In this document: positions 1-9,464 of the stretch, piece after piece
Numbering within the stretch: position 1 is the first letter of the stretch
How the letters are laid out: each line of letters opens with the position of its first letter
NCBI RefSeq assembly: GCF_010645075.1
Contig: NZ_JAADZV010000012.1
Coordinates: 1 to 64,000 of the forward strand
DNA: 64,000 nucleotides
Source: Flavobacterium limi
Lineage (GTDB): Bacteria; Bacteroidota; Bacteroidia; Flavobacteriales; Flavobacteriaceae
Direction: 5' to 3'
The notes under the pieces: generated by a model
Seen by the model: only the letters and a program-made list of their open reading frames with translations
What the model was told of the DNA's origin: nothing
Database searches by the model: none
Program-made: the position numbers and the translations under genes

Positions 1-2832
1 TGGGATGTTTGGGTAAAAGATGCTAATGGCTGTACATTTAAAGTAGATGTTGCTATTGCAACAGATAATGCGCCAACAGTAGTTGTTGCTACTGGAGCTG
101 GTTGTTTGGGTACTCCAGGAGGATACACTATTACCGCATCAGTAACAGGTGGAACAGGAACTTTGTCTTACAGTATTAATGGAGGAGGTTCTTATCAGGC
201 GTCTAGTATTTTTGCAATAACATCGGTAGGTACATACACTATTCGTGTAAAAGATGCTAACGGTTGTACTGCAGATAGCAACCCTGTTACAGTAGCTCCA
301 CAATTAACTATAAGCGCGGTTTTAAATAAAGACATTACTTGTAATCCAGCTCCAACGGCAGCGCAAATTACAATAACTCCAACAGGAGGCGTAGGACCAT
401 TTACTTATACAAGTTCTCCAAATACCGGAATTTTTGCTGGAAATGTATTTACTACTAATACGCCAGGAAATTATACTTTCACAGTTACAGATGCTAACTT
501 ATGTTCTGCTTCAACTACAACAGCAATTGTGGTAACACCAACTGTGAATCCTGATATTACCGGAATTGCTCAAACACAATCTATTAATTGTAATGGAGAT
601 GATACTGCTGCAATTAATATAACAATTGATAATACCCAAGGATTAGCTCCATTTGTTTTCAATGTATTAAATACAACAACAGGAACTAATTATGCAACTC
701 AAACTTCTGGTTTAGCAGCAGGTAATTACACAATTACAGTAACTGATGCTAAAGGTTGTATAGACACTGGAAGCATTACTATTTCGCAACCAAATCCTAT
801 TGTGGTCGATTTCGATGTTGACCCTATTACTTGTGGAGCCGGAGGTGTTTCATTAGGAAGAATTATTGTTAATGGAGTAACAGGTGGAACTCCAAACTAT
901 ACTTATCATGTTACTGGAGTTAATGGTTACAACCAAAAGTTCACAAATCAGCCGGGTAATTCACAAGTGTTTGATATCGTTAATTTTGGATTGTATGAAT
1001 TAATTGTTACTGATGCAAATGGTTGTCAGAGCTTGCACCAAAATATTTTGGTTGCATCTCCGCCAGATGATTTAGATATTACTGTTTCACCATCTCCGGT
1101 AGTTTGTTCAGGAACAGGATCTGCGATTGTAGCTGTAAGTTCTTCGCCTACAAGCACAATTGGTTCAGGACCATTTTATTTCAGTCTATTTACAGGATCT
1201 GTTCCTTCATACCCATCAGGTACGTGGTTAGCAGAAGATGCAGTAGGAAGTAAAAAAACTACATTTAATAATTTGATAGCAGGAGTTACTTATACTTTTG
1301 TAGTATATGATGCAGATGCAGCTCATGGTGGTACAGGAACAGGATGTTACTATTTCGAAACATCAGAATTCCCAATAGGAACAAACTCTACAATTGGAGT
1401 AAATGCTATAACTGAAAATAATATTACATGTAAGGGTTCTGCGAATGGAAATGTAACATTCACGATAAACCATACATATGGTGTAGCGACACCAATTACG
1501 TACCAAATTTATAAATCTCAAAATGTTTTACCGGTAGGAGGTGCAGTAAGTGCTACTATTCCTGCTAGTGGATCATTGACAGTAAATAATTTTGGAACAT
1601 TGCCATTAGGTAATTATTTTATTTTAATTACAGAAGATGCAGGTGCAACAAATGCTGGCTGTAGTAAAGCTTCAGCTCCATTTGATATTACAGAATCTGC
1701 TATTGATTTATCAGTTACAGCTTCAAAAATTAAAAATGTGAATTGTAACGAAGATGGAATAATTGCTGCTCAGGCGAAAGATGGTACAGCACCTTATACA
1801 TATCAATATTTATTAGCATCTGCTGCTGCTCCAACTGCAAGTACTGCAGGTTGGACAGGAAATACAACTTTTGCAACAAGTGTAACAGGAAATTATATTG
1901 TTTACGCAAAAGATGCTTATGGCTGTATTAAAACTGCACCTGTAACATTAGATGCAGATGATGCTCCTACAGTTACTCCACCAGTAGCTCCGGTTTGTTA
2001 TGATGGAACTGAGTTTACCATTACTTTTTCAGGAACAGTTGATTCAGATATTGTAGGAGGGGCAACTTATAGTGTAAACGGAAGTGCATTCCAAAGCTCA
2101 CCAAGTTTTACATTTAATGCGGCTGGTACTTATAATTTAGTAATTAAAGATGGAAACGGATGTACAGCAAATGTTGATTATGAAGTATACCCTAAGTTAA
2201 ATTTATCTGCTTCATTGACTAAAGAATTAGATTGTACAATAAATCCGGAAGCAGTAATTACTTTAACAACTACAGGAGGAAATACAACACCTGCCGCTAA
2301 TTATACTTATGAAGTATCTTTCAATAGTGGTGGATTCGTTTCGGCTTCTAATCCATATTTAGCTACAGTAGCTGGAAATTATGTGTTTAGAGTTACGGAT
2401 GCTAATAATACAACACTATGTCAAACTATAACTAGTTTCGATTTAGACCCAATTACACCAACAATATTTACAACGACAGAAACAAATGTAAGTTGTAATG
2501 GAGTTGCAGATGGTACTATTATCGTTAATGTAACTTCTGGTGTAGGTCCTTATGAATATCAATTGGATGCGGGTACATTCCAAACTTCTAATATGTTCAC
2601 TGGATTAGCAGCTGGTACAACTTATACTATTACAGTTAAAGATGCAAAATCATGTCTTTATCCAAAAACTCCAATTACCATCACCGAGCCATCGGTCTTG
2701 GCTGCTACGAATGTTGTTACGCCGTTTGGATGTAGTGCGGGCAATGTAGCACACTTCAGCGGCAGTTCCGGTGACCATCACCGAGCCATCGGTCTTGGCT
2801 GCTACGAATGTTGTTACGCCGTTTGGATGTAG
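1..2832 (+). CDS. sprB: SprB-like gliding adhesin, middle fragment (5' end outside window; frame broken)
   Basis: The frame is open from base 1, so the start lies upstream. It ends at a TAG only because of a frameshift. The product is a chain of about ten SprB-type repeats of roughly 70-100 residues. Each starts near a conserved Cys (ITCN, VSCNG), carries a GG..PYTY strand and ends with TVTDANGC or VKDANGC. Proteins of this family are large cell-surface adhesins exported by the type IX secretion system and moved along the surface during gliding in Flavobacterium. The last 30 or so residues (after GNVA) are out-of-frame translation of a repeat copy. The same repeat series continues in another frame from 2774, so this and the next entry are one gene. 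The choice of SprB over a paralogue rests on the repeats, the C-terminal domain and the adjacent sprF. Confidence 0.85.
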   Translation, partial: WDVWVKDANGCTFKVDVAIATDNAPTVVVATGAGCLGTPGGYTITASVTGGTGTLSYSINGGGSYQASSIFAITSVGTYTIRVKDANGCTADSNPVTVAPQLTISAVLNKDITCNPAPTAAQITITPTGGVGPFTYTSSPNTGIFAGNVFTTNTPGNYTFTVTDANLCSASTTTAIVVTPTVNPDITGIAQTQSINCNGDDTAAINITIDNTQGLAPFVFNVLNTTTGTNYATQTSGLAAGNYTITVTDAKGCIDTGSITISQPNPIVVDFDVDPITCGAGGVSLGRIIVNGVTGGTPNYTYHVTGVNGYNQKFTNQPGNSQVFDIVNFGLYELIVTDANGCQSLHQNILVASPPDDLDITVSPSPVVCSGTGSAIVAVSSSPTSTIGSGPFYFSLFTGSVPSYPSGTWLAEDAVGSKKTTFNNLIAGVTYTFVVYDADAAHGGTGTGCYYFETSEFPIGTNSTIGVNAITENNITCKGSANGNVTFTINHTYGVATPITYQIYKSQNVLPVGGAVSATIPASGSLTVNNFGTLPLGNYFILITEDAGATNAGCSKASAPFDITESAIDLSVTASKIKNVNCNEDGIIAAQAKDGTAPYTYQYLLASAAAPTASTAGWTGNTTFATSVTGNYIVYAKDAYGCIKTAPVTLDADDAPTVTPPVAPVCYDGTEFTITFSGTVDSDIVGGATYSVNGSAFQSSPSFTFNAAGTYNLVIKDGNGCTANVDYEVYPKLNLSASLTKELDCTINPEAVITLTTTGGNTTPAANYTYEVSFNSGGFVSASNPYLATVAGNYVFRVTDANNTTLCQTITSFDLDPITPTIFTTTETNVSCNGVADGTIIVNVTSGVGPYEYQLDAGTFQTSNMFTGLAAGTTYTITVKDAKSCLYPKTPITITEPSVLAATNVVTPFGCSAGNVAHFSGSSGDHHRAIGLGCYECCYAVWM
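2677..2753 (+). repeat. 77-nt direct repeat copy A1 (second copy at 2774-2850)
   Basis: Bases 2677-2753 are identical to 2774-2850. Both ends are sharp: the flanking bases differ on each side (t/g before, c/g after). The offset of 97 nt is not a multiple of three, which creates the frameshift in the sprB-like gene. Removing 97 nt (2677-2773) restores one continuous reading frame. Confidence 0.97.
2754..2830 (+). repeat. 77-nt direct repeat copy B1 (second copy at 4536-4612)
   Basis: Bases 2754-2830 are identical to 4536-4612, again for exactly 77 nt, with different bases at both flanks. The offset is 1,782 nt (594 codons), in phase. Copy B1 abuts copy A1 directly at 2753/2754, so this junction joins two unrelated repeat ends. 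Confidence 0.97.
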
Positions 2833-5800
2833 TGCGGGCAATGTAGCACAGCCAGCAGTTGTTACGGTAACGGCTACTGCGGGTACAGGTACAGCACCAT
2901 ATACTTATAGTTTCAATGGCTCATCGACTTATACTTCAGTTAATACATTAGTTGTTGCAGACAATGGCACAGACCAGACTATTACTTATTCTGTTAAGGA
3001 TGCCAATGGCTGTATTATTGGTGGAAGTGCTACAGTAAACCGATATTTACCATTAACGGATATTACTTTTGCTGTGACCACAGCACCTGTTTGTCCGACC
3101 AATGTTGCCGATATCACTTTGACAGTATCGGGTGGATATGTGCCTATTGCTAAATACGAGATCATCTCGCCAATCACAGTTGATAATGGTAACAATGCAT
3201 TATTTACCGGTTTGGCACCTGATACTTATTTGTTCAGGGTAACGGATGCCAACGGCTGTTCAATAGAGAGAAATTATACAATTGTCCCTGTAACGCCAAT
3301 TGCTATTGCAGGGGTTATGCTAAATGATATTTCATGTAATGCTGCAGACGGTACTACCAATAACGGTTCGGCTCAGTTTACCGTTACAGGCTTCAGCGCC
3401 ACTGGCAATTACAGTGTTGTGACTTCTCCGGTAGTTGCAGCAGCACAGATTTCACAATCTGGCGATGTAATCACATTGACGGGATTATCAGCAGGCACTT
3501 ATACAGTAACTGTAGAGGACAATACAACGCATTGTTCAGCGAATGCAGCAGTTACCATAACAGAACCAAACCCGATCGCTTTCACGGCATCAGGTACCAA
3601 AGTGTTCTGTTCACAGGATATTTCTACTATCACAGTTAGCGGTGTAACAGGCGGAACGGGCTCTTACACTTACGCAGTTGTACAAGGCGGCGCGGCCGCT
3701 CCGGCAGCATTGGCTTACAGTACTAGTGCAGTGATGTCGGTAGATACCAATCTGACAGACCTTTCTTGGGATGTTTATGTAAAAGATGCCAACGGCTGTA
3801 TCCACATGGAGAATGTTGCCATCACAAACAATGCAGCTCCGACAATCAATCCGGCAGCGCCACAGTGTTATGCAGGATCAGCCTTGACAGTTGACTTAGA
3901 TGCCCTGACTACGACGTATAACAACGTTAAATCATACACAGTAAACGGATCGGCTATAGCTACATCGACAGCTACCTTTACAGCTCCTGGCACCTATACA
4001 TTAGGAATCAGGGATGACAACGGCTGTGAGGCATTTGTAAGCTATACAATAGAGAAACAATTGCTTGCTACCGCTACATTGACTAAAGACCTGTATTGTG
4101 CAGGTTCAGTTGATGCTACCATTGATGTTGTTATTACAGACGGAGTTCCGCCATATACTTACCAGATGTATTTAGGCGGAGTTGCTACAGGACCTGTAAC
4201 GGCTACAGCAACAGGCTTTACAGCTTCAGTTACAGCAGCGGGCAGCTATACATTTGTGATAACAGACAGCAATGCGGCGGTTTGTTCGGTAACGACAAAC
4301 GCGGCAGTTGTAACTACGCCTGCTACGCCATCAGCTACTGCAGTTCCAACAGCAGTAATCTGTAATGGGGAGAGCAACGGAACGATCACGGTAACGCCAT
4401 CAAATGGAGTTGCGCCATATACATTTGCTCTTAGCGGAACAGGTTCTAATGCAAGCGGGGATGCAACAGGAATCTATACAGGCCTTATTGCAGGAACAAC
4501 ATATTCAGTTGTTGTAACGGATGCCAAAGGATGTGCTTCAGCGGCAGTTCCGGTGACCATCACCGAGCCATCGGTCTTGGCTGCTACGAATGTTGTTACG
4601 CCGTTTGGATGTGATCTTACAAATAATGCTAAAGATGCAATAGTAACGATTATAGCTACTGGTGGCACTACAGATTATACGTATAGTTTTGATGGTGGAG
4701 CTACTTTCCAAACATCAGCTTCATTCACTGTGAATACTGCACAAGCTATTAATTATGTAGTTCTTGATGCCAACGGTTGCCGTATAACAGGAACTACTGC
4801 TGTAACACCATATTTACCTCCAACCGATATGGATTTATCAGCAAGTCCAATTTATTGCAGTACTCCTGGAAATGCAGCTACAGTAACTGTTAATGCAGTT
4901 GCAGGTGGAGTAGCACCATATAGATATGAAATTACTTCGCCAGCTTCAGCAGTAACTGCTCCAAGTTTGACAAATAGTTTTGCAAACTTAATTCCTGATA
5001 CTTATATTATAAAAGTAACAGACAACAACGGATGTAGCACGACTAAAGCAATTGTGGTTGAGGAAGCTGATAAAATATCAGCTACACATCAAATTGTTAA
5101 CCATGTGTATTGTAAAGGTGATAGTACAGGAGCTGTTGATTTTACAATAGCAAATTATATAACAGCTGGTAATTATACATTTGTATTATCTCCTAATTTT
5201 GGATCTATGTCTCAAAATGGTGATGTGATAAGTTATACTGCTTTACCTCAGGGTAATTATACTTTCACAGTTACAGATGGTATTTCTGGTTGTCAAGATG
5301 ATGTTAACTTTACGATTGAAGAACCTGTTGATGTATTAAGTTCAATTTCAGTTGCAACAAATATTAATTGTAATGATGATAATGCAACTATTACAGTAAC
5401 TGCAAACGGAGGAACTGCACCGTATAAATATGCAATAGCTAAAGCTGGTGATCCGGTTCCAACAAGTTTCGTGACAAGCAATCAGTTGGTTGTTGATACC
5501 AATAATGGTACTGATGTAAACTGGGTTGTATATGTAGTAGATAGCAATAATTGTAATGCAACTAATGCTCAGTCTATAAATCTGGATGCAAACCCAACTA
5601 TTGCAAGCGCAGTAGCTACACAATGTCCAAGCTTAACGGGTACTTATGAAATTACTGTAACAGCAACAGGATTTAGTTCAGCATTGTTGTACAGCATTGA
5701 CGGTGTGAGTTTTGATTCAAGCAATGTTATCACGGTTAATGCTCCTGGTTTATACAATGTAACAGTAAAAGATGCTAATGGCTGTTCTTCAGCTGTTGCT

Positions 5801-8800
5801 CCGGTTACTATTGCAGAACCATTAATTCTTACACCAACAGTTACTGCTTCTCCTTCTTGTACAGATGGTGATGGTATTGTAGCTGTGGCAACAACAGGAG
5901 GTTCAGGAAATTATGAATATAAAATAGATAGTGGTGCTTACGGAGCAGTTATACCATTTACAGGTGTAACTTCAGGTTTACATACGATTTATGTACGTGA
6001 TATCACTACTAATTGTGAAATGACTGCTTCTGTCGAATTAAAACCTGCTACTCAAATTACAGGATTTAAGTTGACAGAAACACCAGTAACTTGTAATGGT
6101 AATGGCGATGGTACTATTACTGCTACAATTGATACTCCTGCGCCAGGTATAAACGATAATCCAAAATACACGTATAGTTTGAATGGAGCTACTCCACAAG
6201 ATTCACCTGTATTTACAGGATTAGCTGGAGGAAATTATACAGTGACAGTAAGATCTGAAAGAGGATGTGAAGAAACTCTTCCAATAACTGTAGGCGAACC
6301 ATCTCCTGTTGTAGTAAACAATGTTGATTTTTCTCAATTTGTTTGTAATGCAGGAACGAATGTGTCTAATTCTGCAACTATTACGGTTAATCAGGTAACA
6401 GGAGGTTCAGGAACTTATGCAGTTTATGAATTCATTAAAAATGGTACTCAGATTCAAAGAGGTACTTCAAATATCTATACAGAATTTGATTTATCTGGAG
6501 GAACTTACACTATAAATGTTTATGATAGTAATAATTGTATGGGTACTTCAACTACACCGATAACAATTAATCCATACATTAAGCTGGATAAAATAAATGT
6601 TGTGAAAACAGCTATTACATGTACTAATCCTGAAAGTATTACTGCTACGGCTGTTGATGCTTCCGGAACTGCAATAGCAGGTATTCAATATACGTTAACT
6701 GATGTGAGTGGCGCAATTACATTCGCTCCTAATACAACAGGTAACTTTACTGGTCTAACCGTTGGAGATTATATCATTACGGCATTAAATCCGGCAACAG
6801 GATGTAGTATTCAGATGCCTCACTATGTAAATGAACCAAATACTTTCGATTTAAAAGTTGTTAAAACTGATGTAGTATGTTATGGTTCTGATAGCGGAAC
6901 GGCAACTATTACTTTAATTGATAATATTGGTAATCCTGATGAAGCTGGAAGATTCAATTATACAGTTTCATTATTAGGAGCAGTAGTACGTTCAGGAAAT
7001 TCTGCAACAGCAGGACCACTGTCTTTATCAAATCTTATTGCAGGAGAATATACTGTTTCAGCAACATTAATCGATAGCCCATTCTGTACAGTGTCTACAA
7101 CATTTACAATTGGACAGTCTGATGCAGAATTGAAAATTGCAGAAACCCATAGTCGTATTACTTGTATTACAGGTAATAATGATGGAAGAATTGTAGCAAC
7201 TGCAAGTGGCGGATGGGCTGGCGGATATGAGTACAAATTGGTAAATAGTGCAGGTACCGTTATTTCTGACTGGTCTGCAACTTATGAATTCCCTAACTTA
7301 ACAGCAGAAACTTATACTGTAAGTGTTAGAGATACAAAAGGTTGTCCTGTAAGTAGTATTCCTGTAGTTTTAGAAAACCCACAACCAATTTTGGTAAATG
7401 CTACTCCAAGTGCAACGATGTTGCTTTGTAATGGTGACACGAGCGCTACAATTACTGTAGCGGCTACAGGTGGTCAGGAAATTAATTATTTGTACACTTT
7501 GAATACAGTAACAGCTACTGGAACAACTTCTTCAGGACCACAAACTTCACCAATCTTTACTGGTTTAGGAGCAGGTACTTATAGTGTCACGGTAACTGAT
7601 GGATTCAATTGTAAAGAAACTTCTGCTTCAGTTACTATTAATGAACCATCAATTATAACTGCAGATTTACGTCAGTTATCTGATCCTACTTGTCAAACTC
7701 AGGCAAGCTTAACGCTAAGTGCAACTGGAGGAACAGGATCTTATGAATATAGTGTTGACCCTAACTTTGGTACAGTAATGGGTTCATTTACAGCTGCAAC
7801 TCCGGCTATTATTACTAATGTAGCTCCAGGTAAATACCAGTATTATGTACGAGATGCGAATAACTGCGTTGGATTTGCTTCAAATGCTATTCAGGTTTCA
7901 CCTGTAGAAGAACTTAAACTTGATTTAAATGTAAGAAGTGCAGTTGTTCATTGTAAAGGTGATGAAACTGGTGTTATTGTAGCTACAGCGACTGGTGGTT
8001 TAGGAAACTATATGTATACTCTGTTTAGAAATGGAACTCAATTTAGAGCACCTCAATCAAATGGTAACTTTACGGATCTTCCAGTAGGTGTTAACTATGT
8101 GGTTCGTGTAGATAGTGAAGATTGTGATACTTCTGAAGCTGCAGGAGATATAACAGAACCAAGTAATCCTTTAACATTCACAACTGTGCTTACACACGTT
8201 ACATGTAATGGTAGTAATGACGGTATAATTGAAATTAACGCTACAGGTGGAACAGGAGAAATTATGTATGCAGTTACTGCTGTTGATGATTTACGTGAAT
8301 TCCGTAGTAGTAATGTGTTTAAGAATTTAAAACCAGGCTGGTATCAGGTACTTGCTCAGGATAAATCAGGTTGTTATTACCTTCCTCAGAAGGTTGAGAT
8401 TACTGAGCCTAAAGCTTTAACAACAGCACTTGTTGGTGACGTAACACCGGAAGGCTGTAAAGGAGCTAAAGATGGTGGATTCGTAATTGCAATAAAAGGT
8501 GCAACAGTTCCATATAGTTATAGTTTAGATAATCAAGATGGTCCTTATACTGTTATACCGGGTTCTTATGATAATATTACAGGAGTGACATATTCTTTCC
8601 CAGATATGGCAGGAGGTCAACATATAGTTTATATTAAAGATGGTAATAACTCAAAATGTATAGAACCATTTGATGTTGAAATACCTGAGGGTGTTGTACT
8701 TGATCCAAAAGCAATAGTAAACTATGACTGTGTGAATAATGCTGCTGCTAATTCAGTAACAATCACTGTTGATGAAAGCATTACAAACCTTGCGGATGTT

Positions 8801-9421
8801 GATTACGCTCTTGACGGAATTGCTCCTTATCAGGCAAGTAACATCTTTACAAATGTTGCTCCAGGTAAACACTTTGTAATAGCTAGACATACAAATGGTT
8901 GTGAAGTACCTACTAAGGAATTCGAGATTAAAGCTATTGCTCCATTAACTCTGGCATTAACTGGAGGACAGCCGGAAATGAATGTAATTTCAGTTACCGC
9001 AGCAGGTGGATCACCAGCTTATATGTACAGTTTCAACGGAGAAGATTTTACATCTTCTAACACATACAAAATCTACAAATCAGGAGATTATGAAGTGATA
9101 GTTAGAGATCAAAATGGCTGTACAGCAACATTAATTGTTCCTATGACATATGTTGATGTTTGTATCCCGAATTACTTTACACCAAACGGCGACGGTCTTT
9201 ATGACGAATGGGGCCCTGGTTGTACGAATATTTACAACAACCTTGAGTTCTCTATCTTCGACAGATACGGTCGTGAGATTGCGAAATATCGTTACGGTCA
9301 GAAATGGAATGGTAAATACAATGGCGAGGAGTTACCAACAGGTGATTACTGGTATGTTCTTAAACTAAATGACAAGAAAGATGATAGAGAGTTTGTTGGA
9401 CATTTCACTTTATACAGATAA
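2771..9421 (+). CDS. sprB: SprB-like gliding adhesin, C-terminal part with type B T9SS sorting domain
   Basis: This 2,216-residue continuation of the adhesin reads in the frame one base off from the upstream part. The listed start (GTG) is formal, since real translation should enter from 2676. It contains about 25 more SprB-type repeats (Cys-N-G start, GG..YTY, TVTDANGC end). The last 88 or so residues form a type B gliding-associated C-terminal domain: CIPNYFTPNGDGLYDEW, then IFDRYGREI, then WNGKYNGEELPTGDYWY, ending HFTLYR. Known members use this domain for export by the type IX system with a PorP/SprF partner, which is the next gene. The first 1.8 kb is visibly more GC-rich (gccaacggc-type codons) than the rest. 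See the findings on the 77-nt repeats and the 1,782-nt unit. Confidence 0.9.
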   Translation: MTITEPSVLAATNVVTPFGCSAGNVAQPAVVTVTATAGTGTAPYTYSFNGSSTYTSVNTLVVADNGTDQTITYSVKDANGCIIGGSATVNRYLPLTDITFAVTTAPVCPTNVADITLTVSGGYVPIAKYEIISPITVDNGNNALFTGLAPDTYLFRVTDANGCSIERNYTIVPVTPIAIAGVMLNDISCNAADGTTNNGSAQFTVTGFSATGNYSVVTSPVVAAAQISQSGDVITLTGLSAGTYTVTVEDNTTHCSANAAVTITEPNPIAFTASGTKVFCSQDISTITVSGVTGGTGSYTYAVVQGGAAAPAALAYSTSAVMSVDTNLTDLSWDVYVKDANGCIHMENVAITNNAAPTINPAAPQCYAGSALTVDLDALTTTYNNVKSYTVNGSAIATSTATFTAPGTYTLGIRDDNGCEAFVSYTIEKQLLATATLTKDLYCAGSVDATIDVVITDGVPPYTYQMYLGGVATGPVTATATGFTASVTAAGSYTFVITDSNAAVCSVTTNAAVVTTPATPSATAVPTAVICNGESNGTITVTPSNGVAPYTFALSGTGSNASGDATGIYTGLIAGTTYSVVVTDAKGCASAAVPVTITEPSVLAATNVVTPFGCDLTNNAKDAIVTIIATGGTTDYTYSFDGGATFQTSASFTVNTAQAINYVVLDANGCRITGTTAVTPYLPPTDMDLSASPIYCSTPGNAATVTVNAVAGGVAPYRYEITSPASAVTAPSLTNSFANLIPDTYIIKVTDNNGCSTTKAIVVEEADKISATHQIVNHVYCKGDSTGAVDFTIANYITAGNYTFVLSPNFGSMSQNGDVISYTALPQGNYTFTVTDGISGCQDDVNFTIEEPVDVLSSISVATNINCNDDNATITVTANGGTAPYKYAIAKAGDPVPTSFVTSNQLVVDTNNGTDVNWVVYVVDSNNCNATNAQSINLDANPTIASAVATQCPSLTGTYEITVTATGFSSALLYSIDGVSFDSSNVITVNAPGLYNVTVKDANGCSSAVAPVTIAEPLILTPTVTASPSCTDGDGIVAVATTGGSGNYEYKIDSGAYGAVIPFTGVTSGLHTIYVRDITTNCEMTASVELKPATQITGFKLTETPVTCNGNGDGTITATIDTPAPGINDNPKYTYSLNGATPQDSPVFTGLAGGNYTVTVRSERGCEETLPITVGEPSPVVVNNVDFSQFVCNAGTNVSNSATITVNQVTGGSGTYAVYEFIKNGTQIQRGTSNIYTEFDLSGGTYTINVYDSNNCMGTSTTPITINPYIKLDKINVVKTAITCTNPESITATAVDASGTAIAGIQYTLTDVSGAITFAPNTTGNFTGLTVGDYIITALNPATGCSIQMPHYVNEPNTFDLKVVKTDVVCYGSDSGTATITLIDNIGNPDEAGRFNYTVSLLGAVVRSGNSATAGPLSLSNLIAGEYTVSATLIDSPFCTVSTTFTIGQSDAELKIAETHSRITCITGNNDGRIVATASGGWAGGYEYKLVNSAGTVISDWSATYEFPNLTAETYTVSVRDTKGCPVSSIPVVLENPQPILVNATPSATMLLCNGDTSATITVAATGGQEINYLYTLNTVTATGTTSSGPQTSPIFTGLGAGTYSVTVTDGFNCKETSASVTINEPSIITADLRQLSDPTCQTQASLTLSATGGTGSYEYSVDPNFGTVMGSFTAATPAIITNVAPGKYQYYVRDANNCVGFASNAIQVSPVEELKLDLNVRSAVVHCKGDETGVIVATATGGLGNYMYTLFRNGTQFRAPQSNGNFTDLPVGVNYVVRVDSEDCDTSEAAGDITEPSNPLTFTTVLTHVTCNGSNDGIIEINATGGTGEIMYAVTAVDDLREFRSSNVFKNLKPGWYQVLAQDKSGCYYLPQKVEITEPKALTTALVGDVTPEGCKGAKDGGFVIAIKGATVPYSYSLDNQDGPYTVIPGSYDNITGVTYSFPDMAGGQHIVYIKDGNNSKCIEPFDVEIPEGVVLDPKAIVNYDCVNNAAANSVTITVDESITNLADVDYALDGIAPYQASNIFTNVAPGKHFVIARHTNGCEVPTKEFEIKAIAPLTLALTGGQPEMNVISVTAAGGSPAYMYSFNGEDFTSSNTYKIYKSGDYEVIVRDQNGCTATLIVPMTYVDVCIPNYFTPNGDGLYDEWGPGCTNIYNNLEFSIFDRYGREIAKYRYGQKWNGKYNGEELPTGDYWYVLKLNDKKDDREFVGHFTLYR
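4536..4612 (+). repeat. 77-nt direct repeat copy B2
   Basis: This is the second exact copy of 2754-2830. It marks the downstream edge of the GC-richer block in the adhesin gene. After 4612 the sequence changes to the AT-rich codon usage seen before 2677. Confidence 0.97.
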
Positions 9422-9464
9422 CAAAATAATAGCCCCTATGATGTTATCTAAAAAAATTAATAGA

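Noticed and set aside
2650..2841. Minus-strand 63-residue frame across the adhesin frameshift
   Set aside because: It is the antisense of the duplicated repeat copies and has no start context or promoter.
5348..7236. Several minus-strand frames of 60-92 residues inside the sprB-like gene
   Set aside because: They are antisense shadows of strongly patterned repeats in the plus frame.
9150..9368. Plus-strand 72-residue frame overlapping the sorting domain
   Set aside because: It is a shifted frame of the clearly conserved type B C-terminal domain.
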